Shown here piece by piece: positions 24,542-33,092 of a DNA stretch of 64,000 nt (its first letter is position 1; every line of letters starts with the position of its first letter). The notes under the pieces are model-generated. The model did not search any database. It was not told where the DNA came from and saw only the letters and a list, made by a program, of their open reading frames with translations. Made by a program: the position numbers and the translations under genes. The stretch is from assembly GCF_900167125.1 (NCBI RefSeq), contig NZ_FUYC01000003.1, forward strand, positions 186,001 through 250,000, given 5' to 3'. The stretch is from Paucidesulfovibrio gracilis DSM 16080 (GTDB taxonomy: Bacteria > Desulfobacterota > Desulfovibrionia > Desulfovibrionales > Desulfovibrionaceae).

Positions 24542-26107
24542 ATGAACGATTTTCAATCCCTGGGGCTTTCGGAGACTACAATCCAAGCCCTGGAAGCCAA
24601 GGGGTTTCAAGCCCCAACCCCGATTCAGGCCCAGACTATTCCTCTTCTTTTATCCGGTAAAACAGACATTGTCGGCCAGGCCATGACCGGCACGGGCAAA
24701 ACCGCTGCCTTCGGCCTCCCCATCGTCGAGTGTATTCCTGAAAAAGCTGGCCACGTCCAGGCGTTGGTTTTGGCTCCCACACGTGAGCTTGCAATTCAGG
24801 TGGCTGACGAAATTCATTCCTTGAAAGGTCAGCGGCGGCTTTCCGTGGTTCCTATCTATGGTGGCCAGGCCATGGCGCCACAGCTCAATGCATTGCGTCG
24901 TGGAGCCGATGTTGTCGTCGGAACTCCTGGGCGAGTTTTGGACCATCTTCGCCGTGGAACGTTGCGACTTGATCACGTCTCCTTTTTGGTTCTCGATGAA
25001 GCTGACGAGATGTGCAATATGGGTTTTGTGGATGACGTGCGTGAAATCTTCTCCCATGCGGGGCAAGATCGACGGACCTTGTTGTTTTCCGCCACTATGC
25101 CTCGGGAAGTGCTCAGCATTGCCGCGGAGTTCATGGCCGACTACAAGGTGATCAACGTACGGAATGAAGCGGATGCTGTTCCGTTGACACGTCAGATTTT
25201 TCATGAAGTCATGGCGCAGGATCGTTTTGAAGCGCTTTGTCGGGTCATTGACGCGGAACCGGATTTTTACGGGTTGGTCTTTTGCCGGACCAAGGCGGAA
25301 TGTGATCGTTTGGCGGAATGGCTTTCGGAGCGGGGGTATCCCGCAGAGCCGATTCACGGCGATCTGTCACAGCCCCGGCGTGAGGACATTCTTCAGCGAT
25401 TCCGCCGTCGTCGTGCCACGATTTTGGTTGCCACGGATGTAGCTGCCCGCGGTATCGACGTGCCGGATTTGACCCACGTGGTAAACTTTGCTCCGCCGCA
25501 AAGCGCGGAAACGTACGTTCATCGTACTGGCCGAACCGGACGCGCTGGCAAAGAAGGCGTGGCGGTATCCCTTATCGCGCCGAGCGAATTTCGTAAGCTG
25601 ATGTATATCGCCCGAAGTGCCGGTCTGCGTCTGGAAAAAAAGCCGCTTCCCACTGTTGAGGATGTGATCCGGGTTCGCCGGAAAAACATTCTGCGACAGT
25701 TTGCCTTGGAGAACGCTGATACCGCTTCGCAGGCGTACCACGACTTGGCGCGTGAAGTATTGGCCGAAGGTGATCCGGAAGAAATCCTTGCCGGTCTCCT
25801 GCAACGTCTCTATGGAAAGCAACTCGACCCCAAAGCCTATCGGGAAGTGCGCAGCATCCGCAAACCCGGTCATAGTGGGGGACGGGTTCGTTTCCGGGCC
25901 GCTGTTGGTCGCGCTCATGGTATGACCCCGAGGAAGTTTGTGGATTTTGTTTGTCAACAAGCTCACATCCGGCCGTTTAAGGTGCAGAATGTTCGCATTA
26001 GTGGGAAGCATTCCACCTTTACCGTTCCGGAACGGGATGGAGAAACCGTGATGCGGTCCCTCAACCGTCGAAATAATGGGGAGCGTCCCTTGGTTTCCCG
26101 GGGGTAA
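24542..26107 (+). CDS. DEAD-box RNA helicase with a DbpA-type RNA-binding domain
   Basis: The 521-residue protein has all DEAD-box motifs in order: GFQAPTPIQ (Q), AMTGTGKT (I), PTRELA (Ia), VLDEADEM (II), FSATMP (III) and HRTGRTGRAG (VI). The last 75 or so residues (RFRAAVGRAHGMTPRKFVDF onward) match the DbpA/CsdA C-terminal RNA-binding domain, pointing to ribosome assembly or cold-shock RNA remodelling. The ATG at 24542 is preferred over a TTG five codons earlier because AGGA lies just upstream. It follows infA closely and is probably cotranscribed. Confidence 0.94.
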   Translation: MNDFQSLGLSETTIQALEAKGFQAPTPIQAQTIPLLLSGKTDIVGQAMTGTGKTAAFGLPIVECIPEKAGHVQALVLAPTRELAIQVADEIHSLKGQRRLSVVPIYGGQAMAPQLNALRRGADVVVGTPGRVLDHLRRGTLRLDHVSFLVLDEADEMCNMGFVDDVREIFSHAGQDRRTLLFSATMPREVLSIAAEFMADYKVINVRNEADAVPLTRQIFHEVMAQDRFEALCRVIDAEPDFYGLVFCRTKAECDRLAEWLSERGYPAEPIHGDLSQPRREDILQRFRRRRATILVATDVAARGIDVPDLTHVVNFAPPQSAETYVHRTGRTGRAGKEGVAVSLIAPSEFRKLMYIARSAGLRLEKKPLPTVEDVIRVRRKNILRQFALENADTASQAYHDLAREVLAEGDPEEILAGLLQRLYGKQLDPKAYREVRSIRKPGHSGGRVRFRAAVGRAHGMTPRKFVDFVCQQAHIRPFKVQNVRISGKHSTFTVPERDGETVMRSLNRRNNGERPLVSRG

Positions 26108-26130
26108 CAACCGGTACGTGTCCTTATGTA

Positions 26131-26168
26131 AAAAGGCCCGAAACAATCAGTATGTTTCGGGCCTTTTT
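26131..26168. terminator. Strong bidirectional terminator
   Basis: A stem of about 15 bp (AAAAGGCCCGAAACA with its complement) around a seven-base loop has T-runs in both directions. It lies between the convergent helicase and peptidase genes. Confidence 0.92.
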
Positions 26169-26202
26169 ACGTGGTGTTGCGAATGTGGTGTCGAAGAGTG
26201 GT

Positions 26203-27150
26203 CTACCGTGCGTTTTCAATTCCAGCATGGAGTGGTTGGTCAGCCGCTTGCAGTGCATAGGCAATGTTGCGGCAGTTGTGCGCAACGCCGACGTCTCCGT
26301 TAGGAGATAGCAGGATCAAGCCGCCTTTCCCGCTGGTCCGCGTCCCCAGTTGGGCGATAGTCGCATCGGCTGCTTCTTGGGCCGTCATGCCGGATTTCAT
26401 AAAGTCACAGGCTGTTTTGCAGGCTACAATTTTCATAAAGGTTTCCCCCTGGCCGGTGGAGGAGGCAGCCCCTGCCAAGTTGTCCGCATAGCAACCACAT
26501 CCCACTAGAGGAGAATCCCCCACCCGTCCGGGGAGCTTATTGAATGTACCCCCGGTGGACGTGGCGCCGGCGATTTTGCCATTTTGGTCAATAGCAACAG
26601 CTCCTACGGTGTCGGAAGGCATTTCCAAGGGGTTGCCGAATTCGTCATACTTTTGTTGCTCGCCTGAACGTGCTTTTTCCCAACGCTCTCTTTCTCGTCC
26701 ATGCAGCAAATCCTGTGTTCGGCAAGGACGAATACCCATCTTGTCGGCAAACTGAAAAGCGCCGTTTCCGGCCAGCATGCAGTGGCCGCTTTTGTCCATG
26801 ACCAAACGAGCCAGGGAAACAGGATTTTTGATTCGTTGAACAGCTGCAACGGATCCGAAGTTCAACGTGGCACCGTCCATAATGATGGAATCAAGTTCAA
26901 CTTCACCATCAGCGTTGAGAAATGATCCAAGTCCGGCATCAAATGTCGGGTCGTCCTCCATGATGCGGACAGCCGCTTCCACGGCGTCCAGCGCCGATCC
27001 GCCCTGGGCAAGTATTTGATACCCGGCTTGAGCGGCGTTGGAGCAGCCTGACAAGTGTGCCTGATGAGCCGTTTCGGGGATGTCGTATGCACCGCCGTGC
27101 ACCAGGATCAGTGGACGTTGCAGGGGGGAGGAGACCGGGGGATTTGCCAT
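26203..27150 (-). CDS. Isoaspartyl peptidase/L-asparaginase (plant type, Ntn hydrolase)
   Basis: The 315-residue precursor starts with PLILVHGGAYDIP and has GGSALDAVEAAVRIMEDD. The self-cleavage site lies in MPSDTVGAVA, where the Thr becomes the N-terminal nucleophile, and GATSTGGTFNKLPGRVGDSPLVG contains the substrate site. Such enzymes cleave isoaspartyl dipeptides and asparagine. The start follows GAGG. The gene lies downstream of a polar amino acid ABC transporter on the same strand, which fits peptide and amino acid recycling. Confidence 0.93.
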   Translation of the reverse strand: MANPPVSSPLQRPLILVHGGAYDIPETAHQAHLSGCSNAAQAGYQILAQGGSALDAVEAAVRIMEDDPTFDAGLGSFLNADGEVELDSIIMDGATLNFGSVAAVQRIKNPVSLARLVMDKSGHCMLAGNGAFQFADKMGIRPCRTQDLLHGRERERWEKARSGEQQKYDEFGNPLEMPSDTVGAVAIDQNGKIAGATSTGGTFNKLPGRVGDSPLVGCGCYADNLAGAASSTGQGETFMKIVACKTACDFMKSGMTAQEAADATIAQLGTRTSGKGGLILLSPNGDVGVAHNCRNIAYALQAADQPLHAGIENAR

Positions 27151-27226
27151 TGGTGAGCCTCATATAATCAAGTGAAAAGGAAAGGCCGCTTGCGCGGCCC
27201 GTTCGATTGTTCATAGTGGAATCAGA

Positions 27227-29053
27227 CTACATTTCCAGACGGACCTGTTCCGGACTGAGTCGATGTTCAAGGCGTCTGGCCCAGAGACTCAGGCTGTAGC
27301 ACATCAGGAAGTACAGCAGGGCGATCACAGTGTAAATCTCAAAGATCAGGTCGGTACGCCTGTTGATGATGATCTGGCCTGCAAGGGTCAACTCCGTGGC
27401 ACCGATGATATATGCCAGGGAGGTGTCTTTGATCATGGCCACGGACTGCCCCACAATAGCTGGCAACATTTGTTTCAAGGACTGCGGCAATACGATTTTT
27501 CGCATGGTTTGCCAGTAGCCGAGTCCTGTAGAGTAGGCAGCTTCAAATTGGCCGGAAGGCAGATTTTGGATGCCCGCACGGACGATTTCCGCGATGTAGG
27601 CAGCGTTGAAAACGGTCATGGCGATAGTCGCCGAGGTGATCGCGTCAAGGTAGTTGCCGCCGCGTACTACCCCGATGAAGAAGTAGGACCAGAAGATGAC
27701 CATGATCAGGGGGTTGCCGCGGATCAGCTCAATGTATGCCGTGCATGGAATCCGAAAGAGCTGATTTCGTGAGGAGCGACCCAGCCCGACAAGAAGACCG
27801 ATCGGGAAACTCACAGCCAGGACAATGATGGACATGATCAGGGTCAGAACCAGGCCGCCGAGTCCCCAGTAGATTGCTTCGGAAGCCGGAGCGGGGAAGC
27901 GGAACAAGGTCAGGACATGGAGATTTTCCTTAATGCCGCTCCAATCGTAGCCCCACAGCGCGATAAGGGTTTTGCCGACAAGAAATAGCAGAATGAGTAC
28001 AAAGGCAATTTTAAGAATTGCTACAAAGATGACCCATATTTTTTCCAGATAAACCTGCCAAAGTGGAACCACACCCACCTCTGCCCGGGCGCGGCGTTTG
28101 AGCTTTCTTTTGCGCTCAGCTCTGCGCAGTGTCCTTGAAACATTACGATATCCCTTTTCAACAGGGGCAAGGCAACAATCAAGACATCGGTCCATCAGAC
28201 CGCTTCGAGGGGTGCCGTTGGAGACCTGCAATCGACGGTTGATGGAGTTCATCACGCCGGATGTAAACAAGCAGGTCAGCAAATACAGCACGGAAGCGGC
28301 ACAGGCTGCTTCAAAGCCCTTGAATGTGAGGGCTTCCACGTCCTGGGACGTCCATGTCAATTCCGCCACGCCAACAACCATGGCCAGGGAGGAGTTTTTC
28401 AGGTTGTTCAGAAATTCGCTGCCCAGGGGAGGGATAATGTTGCGGAAGGCAATGGGCAGGATGATTTTCATCAAAACCTGCATGTAGCTTAAGCCAGAAG
28501 AATATGCCGCTTCCAACAGGCCTTTGGGGATGGACTGCAGACCCGCACGAATGACCTCGGCCATATAGGAGCCGGTGTACACGGCCAGTCCCACCGTGGC
28601 ACACCAGAATTCAAAGGCGATTTTCATGCCGAACCAGGTCATGTCGATATCGAAGTAAACCCAATCCCGAATGCCGTCCGGTAAAAGCTGTGGAAAGGCG
28701 TAGTACCAGAAGAAAAGTTGGATCAGCAGAGGAGTATTACGGAAAAATTCCACATACGCCGTAGCTAGCCAGTACAAAGGCTTGAATTCAGAAAGTCTGG
28801 CCAGGCCGAAAAAGACTCCCAGCAGCAGGGCAATGGCTGCGCTGATCAGGGAGATGGTGATGGTGGTCAGCAGACCATGCAGGAGTTCCAGGCCGAAATG
28901 TTTGTCATAAGTGGTGTTATGCTCAAAGAGCACGCTCCACTGGAACTCGTACGGAGATTTAAAGGCGTATATCCAATAAAAAAGAATACAGCCGACAATT
29001 CCGAAGAGTAGCAGGTATTGTACCCAGGTCTTTTCAAGCCAAAATTTAATCAT
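27227..29053 (-). CDS. Polar amino acid ABC transporter, two permease domains fused
   Basis: The 608-residue protein contains two complete HisM/GltK-type permease units in one chain. The first (about residues 50-275) has the coupling segment EVIRAGLQSIPKGLLEAAYS; the second (about 395-600) has EIVRAGIQNLPSGQFEAAYS. A basic linker around residues 285-320 (many Arg and Lys) joins them. The usual arrangement is two separate genes. It pairs with the substrate-binding protein at 29277 and the ATPase at 30194. The ATG at 29053 is chosen because it begins just before the first helix; its ribosome site is weak. Confidence 0.92.
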   Translation of the reverse strand: MIKFWLEKTWVQYLLLFGIVGCILFYWIYAFKSPYEFQWSVLFEHNTTYDKHFGLELLHGLLTTITISLISAAIALLLGVFFGLARLSEFKPLYWLATAYVEFFRNTPLLIQLFFWYYAFPQLLPDGIRDWVYFDIDMTWFGMKIAFEFWCATVGLAVYTGSYMAEVIRAGLQSIPKGLLEAAYSSGLSYMQVLMKIILPIAFRNIIPPLGSEFLNNLKNSSLAMVVGVAELTWTSQDVEALTFKGFEAACAASVLYLLTCLFTSGVMNSINRRLQVSNGTPRSGLMDRCLDCCLAPVEKGYRNVSRTLRRAERKRKLKRRARAEVGVVPLWQVYLEKIWVIFVAILKIAFVLILLFLVGKTLIALWGYDWSGIKENLHVLTLFRFPAPASEAIYWGLGGLVLTLIMSIIVLAVSFPIGLLVGLGRSSRNQLFRIPCTAYIELIRGNPLIMVIFWSYFFIGVVRGGNYLDAITSATIAMTVFNAAYIAEIVRAGIQNLPSGQFEAAYSTGLGYWQTMRKIVLPQSLKQMLPAIVGQSVAMIKDTSLAYIIGATELTLAGQIIINRRTDLIFEIYTVIALLYFLMCYSLSLWARRLEHRLSPEQVRLEM

Positions 29054-29226
29054 GACGATGTCCGCTTGCTGTTGCGCTGAGTGGATTGATTGAAGCCGTA
29101 CCGGAGGAGACCCGAAAAACATTGGCTGCCGCTGCTGTGTGCCGACGTGTGGGGAGCCAAGTCTCCTGGTATAAGAAAGGCAAGTGGGCCATGTTCAACA
29201 TCCACAATGGTATGGTTTCACGAGTC

Positions 29227-29259
29227 AAAAGGGGGGCGGGAAATATCCCCGCGCCCCCC
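29227..29259 (-). terminator. Internal terminator/attenuator between binding protein and permease
   Basis: On the minus strand a G-rich arm (GGGGGGCG then GGGG) pairs with a C-rich arm and is followed by TTTT. It follows the binding-protein stop by 18 bases and precedes the permease gene by 170. It would make the binding protein more abundant than the permease. Confidence 0.8.
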
Positions 29260-29276
29260 GTGATTGTTGTGTGCGT

Positions 29277-30104
29277 TTACGGCCAAAGCTCGATTTCATC
29301 GGTGAGCGGGAACGCCCACTTGGATTCCGGGCCATACCACTTGTCGTAGATCTTTTTGTAGGTGCCGTCCTGCCACATATCCTGCAGCGCAAAGTTGATG
29401 GCGTCGCGCCAGGCGGAGTCATCTTCGGGCAGGCCAACGCCGTACGGCTCGTTGGAGAAGAAGTCGCCGATCAGCTCAAACTTGCCGGGTTCCTCGGCAG
29501 CGTAGCCGATGAGCAGGGTGGAGTCCGTAGACCATGCAGCCACACGGCCCATCTTCAGCGCCTGGAAGCACTCAGCTTCGTTCTGGTAGGAGATGACATT
29601 ATTGTCGGCATCGGGATCACCGAGCTTTTTCAGCAGAGCGCGAACGTTCAGTTCGGAGGTGGTTCCCTGCATGGAAGCGATCTTTTTGCCGACTAGATCC
29701 TGCCAGGAAGAGGCGGTACCCTTGCGGACCAGGAATTTCTGGCCGTCAAAGAAATACGTGATGGAGAAGTCGATGGACTTATCACGCTCGCGTTTGTGGG
29801 TCATGTTGGCCAGAGACATGTCGATCTGACCGGTCTGGACCATGGTCACTCGGGTTTTGTTGTTGACCTGGACCTTTTCGATTTTCACACCAAGGCGGCG
29901 GCAAAGTTCCGTGGCGATGTCCACGTCAAAGCCGATCCAGTCGCCGTTCTCATTGATGAACCCAGCGGGCTTGGAGTTGGCCATCAGGCCGACACGACAG
30001 ACTTTTTCCTGCATGACACGGTCGTAAGTAGGACCGGCATAGGCCAGGGAGGTGGCCAACATGACCACCAGGGCGGCGAGGGCGACGATTCTGGTTTTTC
30101 TCAT
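29277..30104 (-). CDS. Polar amino acid ABC transporter substrate-binding protein
   Basis: The 275-residue periplasmic protein has a signal peptide (MRKTRIVALAALVVMLATSLAYA) and the family-3 solute-binding fold. Visible landmarks are CRVGLMANSKPAGFINENGDWIG, FDVDIATELCRRLG, and DMSLANMTHKRERDKSIDFS with the conserved Arg that contacts the amino acid carboxylate. EPYGVGLPEDD lies near the end. AGGAG lies nine bases before the ATG. It is the second of three transporter genes, with the ATPase upstream. Confidence 0.93.
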   Translation of the reverse strand: MRKTRIVALAALVVMLATSLAYAGPTYDRVMQEKVCRVGLMANSKPAGFINENGDWIGFDVDIATELCRRLGVKIEKVQVNNKTRVTMVQTGQIDMSLANMTHKRERDKSIDFSITYFFDGQKFLVRKGTASSWQDLVGKKIASMQGTTSELNVRALLKKLGDPDADNNVISYQNEAECFQALKMGRVAAWSTDSTLLIGYAAEEPGKFELIGDFFSNEPYGVGLPEDDSAWRDAINFALQDMWQDGTYKKIYDKWYGPESKWAFPLTDEIELWP

Positions 30105-30193
30105 CACTCCACACTCCTTTCATTGTTGAGATTGAAAACCGCGCAACGAAGAAGACCAGCCCGCGACGGTCGCCGACCGGTCCGACATCCATA

Positions 30194-30922
30194 TTAGTGG
30201 GAAAGAATTTTGCCGAGAAAGTCTTTGGTCCGGTCGCTTTGGGGGTTGTGAAAGAACTCGTCCGGGGTGTTTTCCTCAATGAGAATGCCCTCGTCCATGA
30301 AGATGACGCGGTCGGCCACTTCGCGAGCAAACCCCATTTCGTGTGTGACGCAGACCATGGTCATTCCTTCCAGGGCCAGTTGTTTCATGACGTCCAAAAC
30401 CTCGTTGATCATTTCCGGATCCAGCGCCGAAGTCGGTTCGTCGAAAAGCATGATTTTCGGTTGCATGGCCAGACCACGGGCAATGGCTACACGTTGCTGC
30501 TGCCCGCCTGAGAGCTGACAGGGGTAGGCATCTGCTTTGTCCGGAATATCCACCTTTTCCAGGAGCTTCATGGCCGCCTCTTCAGCTTCGACACGCGGCA
30601 TCAATCGCACCATGCGGGGAGCCAGCATGATATTGTCCAGAACCGTCATGTGCGGGTAGAGGTTGAACTGCTGGAATACGAACCCTACTTCGGCCCGCAG
30701 TCTGGTCAGGTTGGTACGTGGATCGTTCACATCCATGCCGTCAACAAGGATGCGCCCTTTCTGTATTGGTTCAAGTCGGTTGATGCAGCGGATTAAGGTA
30801 CTTTTACCCGATCCGGAGGGACCGCAGACCACAACAACTTCACCCTTTTTGATCTGCAAATCAATATGTTGGAGAACGTGATGCTCTCCGTACCATTTAT
30901 CTACATTTTTGAAAGAAATCAT
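30194..30922 (-). CDS. Polar amino acid ABC transporter ATPase (GlnQ/HisP type)
   Basis: At 242 residues with Walker [11 protein letters not shown]-loop [12 protein letters not shown], signature [13 protein letters not shown], Walker [15 protein letters not shown] and H-loop VTHEMGFA, this is a GlnQ-type ATPase. It powers the uptake system whose other parts lie directly downstream. An AGGGGCG site precedes the ATG. It is the first gene of the operon. Confidence 0.95.
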   Translation of the reverse strand: MISFKNVDKWYGEHHVLQHIDLQIKKGEVVVVCGPSGSGKSTLIRCINRLEPIQKGRILVDGMDVNDPRTNLTRLRAEVGFVFQQFNLYPHMTVLDNIMLAPRMVRLMPRVEAEEAAMKLLEKVDIPDKADAYPCQLSGGQQQRVAIARGLAMQPKIMLFDEPTSALDPEMINEVLDVMKQLALEGMTMVCVTHEMGFAREVADRVIFMDEGILIEENTPDEFFHNPQSDRTKDFLGKILSH

Positions 30923-31553
30923 GAAATTCGCCCCTTTATCCCGATTGGCATTCTAGCAATTGCAACAAGATCATCTAACAGATTCAGGAGGTTGGGGCAA
31001 GCTGTGCAATAATTACGCGTTCCTTGGTGATGGCTGGCGGGGTTTGTGTGTTTGACGATTTGGAACGCTGAATTTTGCGAAACAAGAAAAAAGTGACCAG
31101 AACAGTCAGGTGGAAAATGTGGGGGTACAGCATGGGTACAGAGCTAGGGAAAACACAAAAACAGCGAGTAAGGGGTCACCGCAAAATGCGATGCGAGGCG
31201 GGACATACGTAGGAATTGAGAAAGCCCGTATGTACGTTGACGGCAACTGGACGGCTGAAGGAAGCGTTTGCTTGCGGTCATTGGTTGGCTGGCCCTTGAA
31301 AAAAAACGATATTACAGGCTGTTCAAAAATGAGCCAGTGTAAGGCGCGAAAAAATATCAAGGCCGACGTTTGCTTCCTGTACGCGAATATCTGACGTCAT
31401 TGAAGCAAGACAGCAGTCGAGCGTTTTTCAGCAGCATGTTCGGTGGAGGGGGTGCTATGGGGGTGGGGCGATTCGTTTTTCAGGAGAGGGGGGCGAAAAG
31501 GCAATTCGGCCATTGGAGCAGAACCGTCCGTGAGGCTTGGATCCGACTGTCTG
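30923..31553. other. 631-base gene-poor region with an inverted-repeat element
   Basis: No credible gene is found. A plus-strand open frame at 31110-31394 and a minus-strand frame at 31106-31360 have no ribosome sites, no family resemblance and odd composition. The notable structure is the imperfect inverted repeat at 31314-31439. A short dyad (CATACG with CGTATG) lies near 31203-31233. Confidence 0.5.
31314..31439. repeat. Imperfect terminal inverted repeat element, MITE-like
   Basis: The left end (31314-31335, containing GGCTGTTCAAAAATGAGCC) is mirrored at the right end (31419-31439, GCGTTTTTCAGCAGCATGT), about 13 of 19 positions matching as reverse complements. The interior is AT-rich and non-coding. 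No transposase is nearby. It could be a decayed non-autonomous element or a chance dyad. Confidence 0.35.
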
Positions 31554-31994
31554 CTAGTGCTCCGGTGGAAACATTTTTTTGAGTTCCAGGACCGTATCTT
31601 CATCTATGAAACCAAGGGCTAGGCATGTGCCGAGCAGGTCCAGCTTCATGGTTTGCATGGTGTGCGTCGCTTTTTCATGTTGTTCCAGCGTGATCAGGCC
31701 GGATGTGAGCATGTGGGCGGAGAGGGCTTCTTCCGAATTGGGCGCATTTTTGGAGACACGCCCTGGTCTCAACGGAGGCGCATCGTGCTGCGAACGGATG
31801 ATTTGCTGGGTAAGGGTTTTGATCTCGCTGTTGATTTCATTTTGCTCACGCAAAAGCTCTTCGTATTGATTTATGAGCGTGGCATGAGCCTCCTTGTACC
31901 CCTGTCGCCGCTGATGGTGATCCTGGGTAATGGAGCTGCGCACGTAAAAAAAGGCCGCAAGGGAAAGAATGAAAAGGATAATGTAGATAATCAT
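31554..31994 (-). CDS. Membrane-anchored coiled-coil protein, unknown function
   Basis: The 146-residue protein has an N-terminal membrane helix (about residues 2-18), then a likely coiled coil (HATLINQYEELLREQNEINSEIKTLTQQII, about 38-68 in two heptad runs). A C-terminal helical region follows (SEEALSAHMLTSGLITLEQHEKATHTMQ). Its start overlaps the stop of the gene upstream by one base (TAATG), so the two are coupled. I recognise no family. The C-terminal pattern, a low-gain or adaptor-like helical bundle, resembles N-terminal domains of type II/IV secretion ATPases only loosely. Confidence 0.6.
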   Translation of the reverse strand: MIIYIILFILSLAAFFYVRSSITQDHHQRRQGYKEAHATLINQYEELLREQNEINSEIKTLTQQIIRSQHDAPPLRPGRVSKNAPNSEEALSAHMLTSGLITLEQHEKATHTMQTMKLDLLGTCLALGFIDEDTVLELKKMFPPEH

Positions 31995-32227
31995 TATATA
32001 GAGGGACCGGATCCCGCTTCCTGCCGTTTGGCCTCAAGCTCTCTGCGGGATTCCTGAATGGTCAGTTGGAGGGCTTCGATTTTTTTCTTGAGCTTGTCGT
32101 TTTCCATTTCCAGGAAGTTTTTCATTTGAACGGTTCGGTCCGTGTGGGCTTGATGGTGGATCAGGAGCAGGACCACTTCCGTAAACAGAAATAAAAGCAA
32201 CAACAGCAGATATGTTGTGTGTGACAT
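31994..32227 (-). CDS. Small membrane-anchored coiled-coil protein, unknown function
   Basis: The 77-residue protein has one N-terminal transmembrane helix (YLLLLLLFLFTEVVLLLIHH) followed by an uninterrupted charged helix with heptad spacing (EMENDKLKKKIEALQLTIQ). It looks like a bitopic protein with a cytoplasmic coiled coil. It is the first gene of a two-gene operon with the similarly built protein at 31554, and the pair may interact through the coiled coils. No family recognised. Confidence 0.6.
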   Translation of the reverse strand: MSHTTYLLLLLLFLFTEVVLLLIHHQAHTDRTVQMKNFLEMENDKLKKKIEALQLTIQESRRELEAKRQEAGSGPSI

Positions 32228-32260
32228 TTACCGGAACCCTTTTTAAACTTTGGAAATGAT

Positions 32261-32289
32261 ATTATGTTCCATAGTGGTGTTCCTGTCAA
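32261..32289 (-). promoter_or_regulatory. Sigma70 promoter for the two coiled-coil genes
   Basis: On the minus strand a perfect TTGACA (32284-32289) and CATAAT (32261-32266) lie 17 bases apart, 34 bases before the ATG at 32227. Confidence 0.65.
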
Positions 32290-32408
32290 CGAGTCTGCAA
32301 CTCGACAAACGAAACCGCATTGGGTAGTTCCCTAGGGCTTGGAGTGATTGCCGTTGCAAACCGGCGGTTCACTGTTGGGTGCGGAATCCATCTGTTTCAG
32401 GGGGCGGC

Positions 32409-33092
32409 ATGCGGCATTTTATGGTCTGGCTATGCTTGATGACTCCTTGTTTGGTTGTCTGTGGCTGCAGCATTCGGGATGCCTCGGTCCCCGAAACGTT
32501 ACGCAAGTACCGCATGGTGTCCCACCCCACTCCCCGGGGGTTTGATGTTTGTGATCGTTTTGGTTGCCGGGGGAGCGTTGGTGTCTCCTTGACAGCGAAA
32601 CAATGGAGTCAAGTACGTTCCTTGCTGGCTCCCGCAGCGGAATCACCGTCAACGGAGCGGCGAAGTATCGCTCAGGCTGTGGCGTTGCTGGAGTCGTTTG
32701 TAGGGGTTCAGGTTGGGACTTCTGCGGATGTGGCCAAAAATGACCATGCCGGGGCCGGGCAGTTGGATTGTGTGGCCGAATCCGTCAATACCAGTGTGTA
32801 TTTGTTCATGCTTGAGCGGGACGGGCTACTGCGGCACCATGAAGTGGCTCCCCCCACAAAACGGGGGACGTTCATCTTTTATCCGCACAACACGGCAGTG
32901 TTGTTGGAGCGTGCATCGGGCCGGGCTTTTGCGGTGGATTCCTGGTTTCGTGATAACGGGTTGCCTCCATATGTGGTCCCTTTGAAGGTGTGGCGTTCCG
33001 GCTGGCGCCCGGAGGATGGGACCGACGGCCTGGATAGTGAGGACGATATGGCGAGACAGCTCGATTCGGAGGAAGGACATGGGGTATCGTAA
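32409..33092 (+). CDS. Conserved hypothetical lipoprotein
   Basis: The ATG at 32409 gives a 227-residue protein with a short lipoprotein signal (MRHFMVWLCLMTPCLVVCGC, lipid-modified Cys at about residue 20). The body contains DCVAESVNTSVYLFMLERDGLL, FYPHNTAVLLERASG and AFAVDSWFRDNGLPP. To my memory these recur in uncharacterised proteobacterial proteins; no function is known to me. The last 14 bases overlap the UbiD-family gene, so the two are probably translated together. Confidence 0.7.
   Translation: MRHFMVWLCLMTPCLVVCGCSIRDASVPETLRKYRMVSHPTPRGFDVCDRFGCRGSVGVSLTAKQWSQVRSLLAPAAESPSTERRSIAQAVALLESFVGVQVGTSADVAKNDHAGAGQLDCVAESVNTSVYLFMLERDGLLRHHEVAPPTKRGTFIFYPHNTAVLLERASGRAFAVDSWFRDNGLPPYVVPLKVWRSGWRPEDGTDGLDSEDDMARQLDSEEGHGVS

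Noticed and set aside
31110-31394. A 94-codon frame in the gene-poor region
   Set aside because: It has no ribosome site, crosses the left end of the inverted-repeat element, and resembles no protein family.
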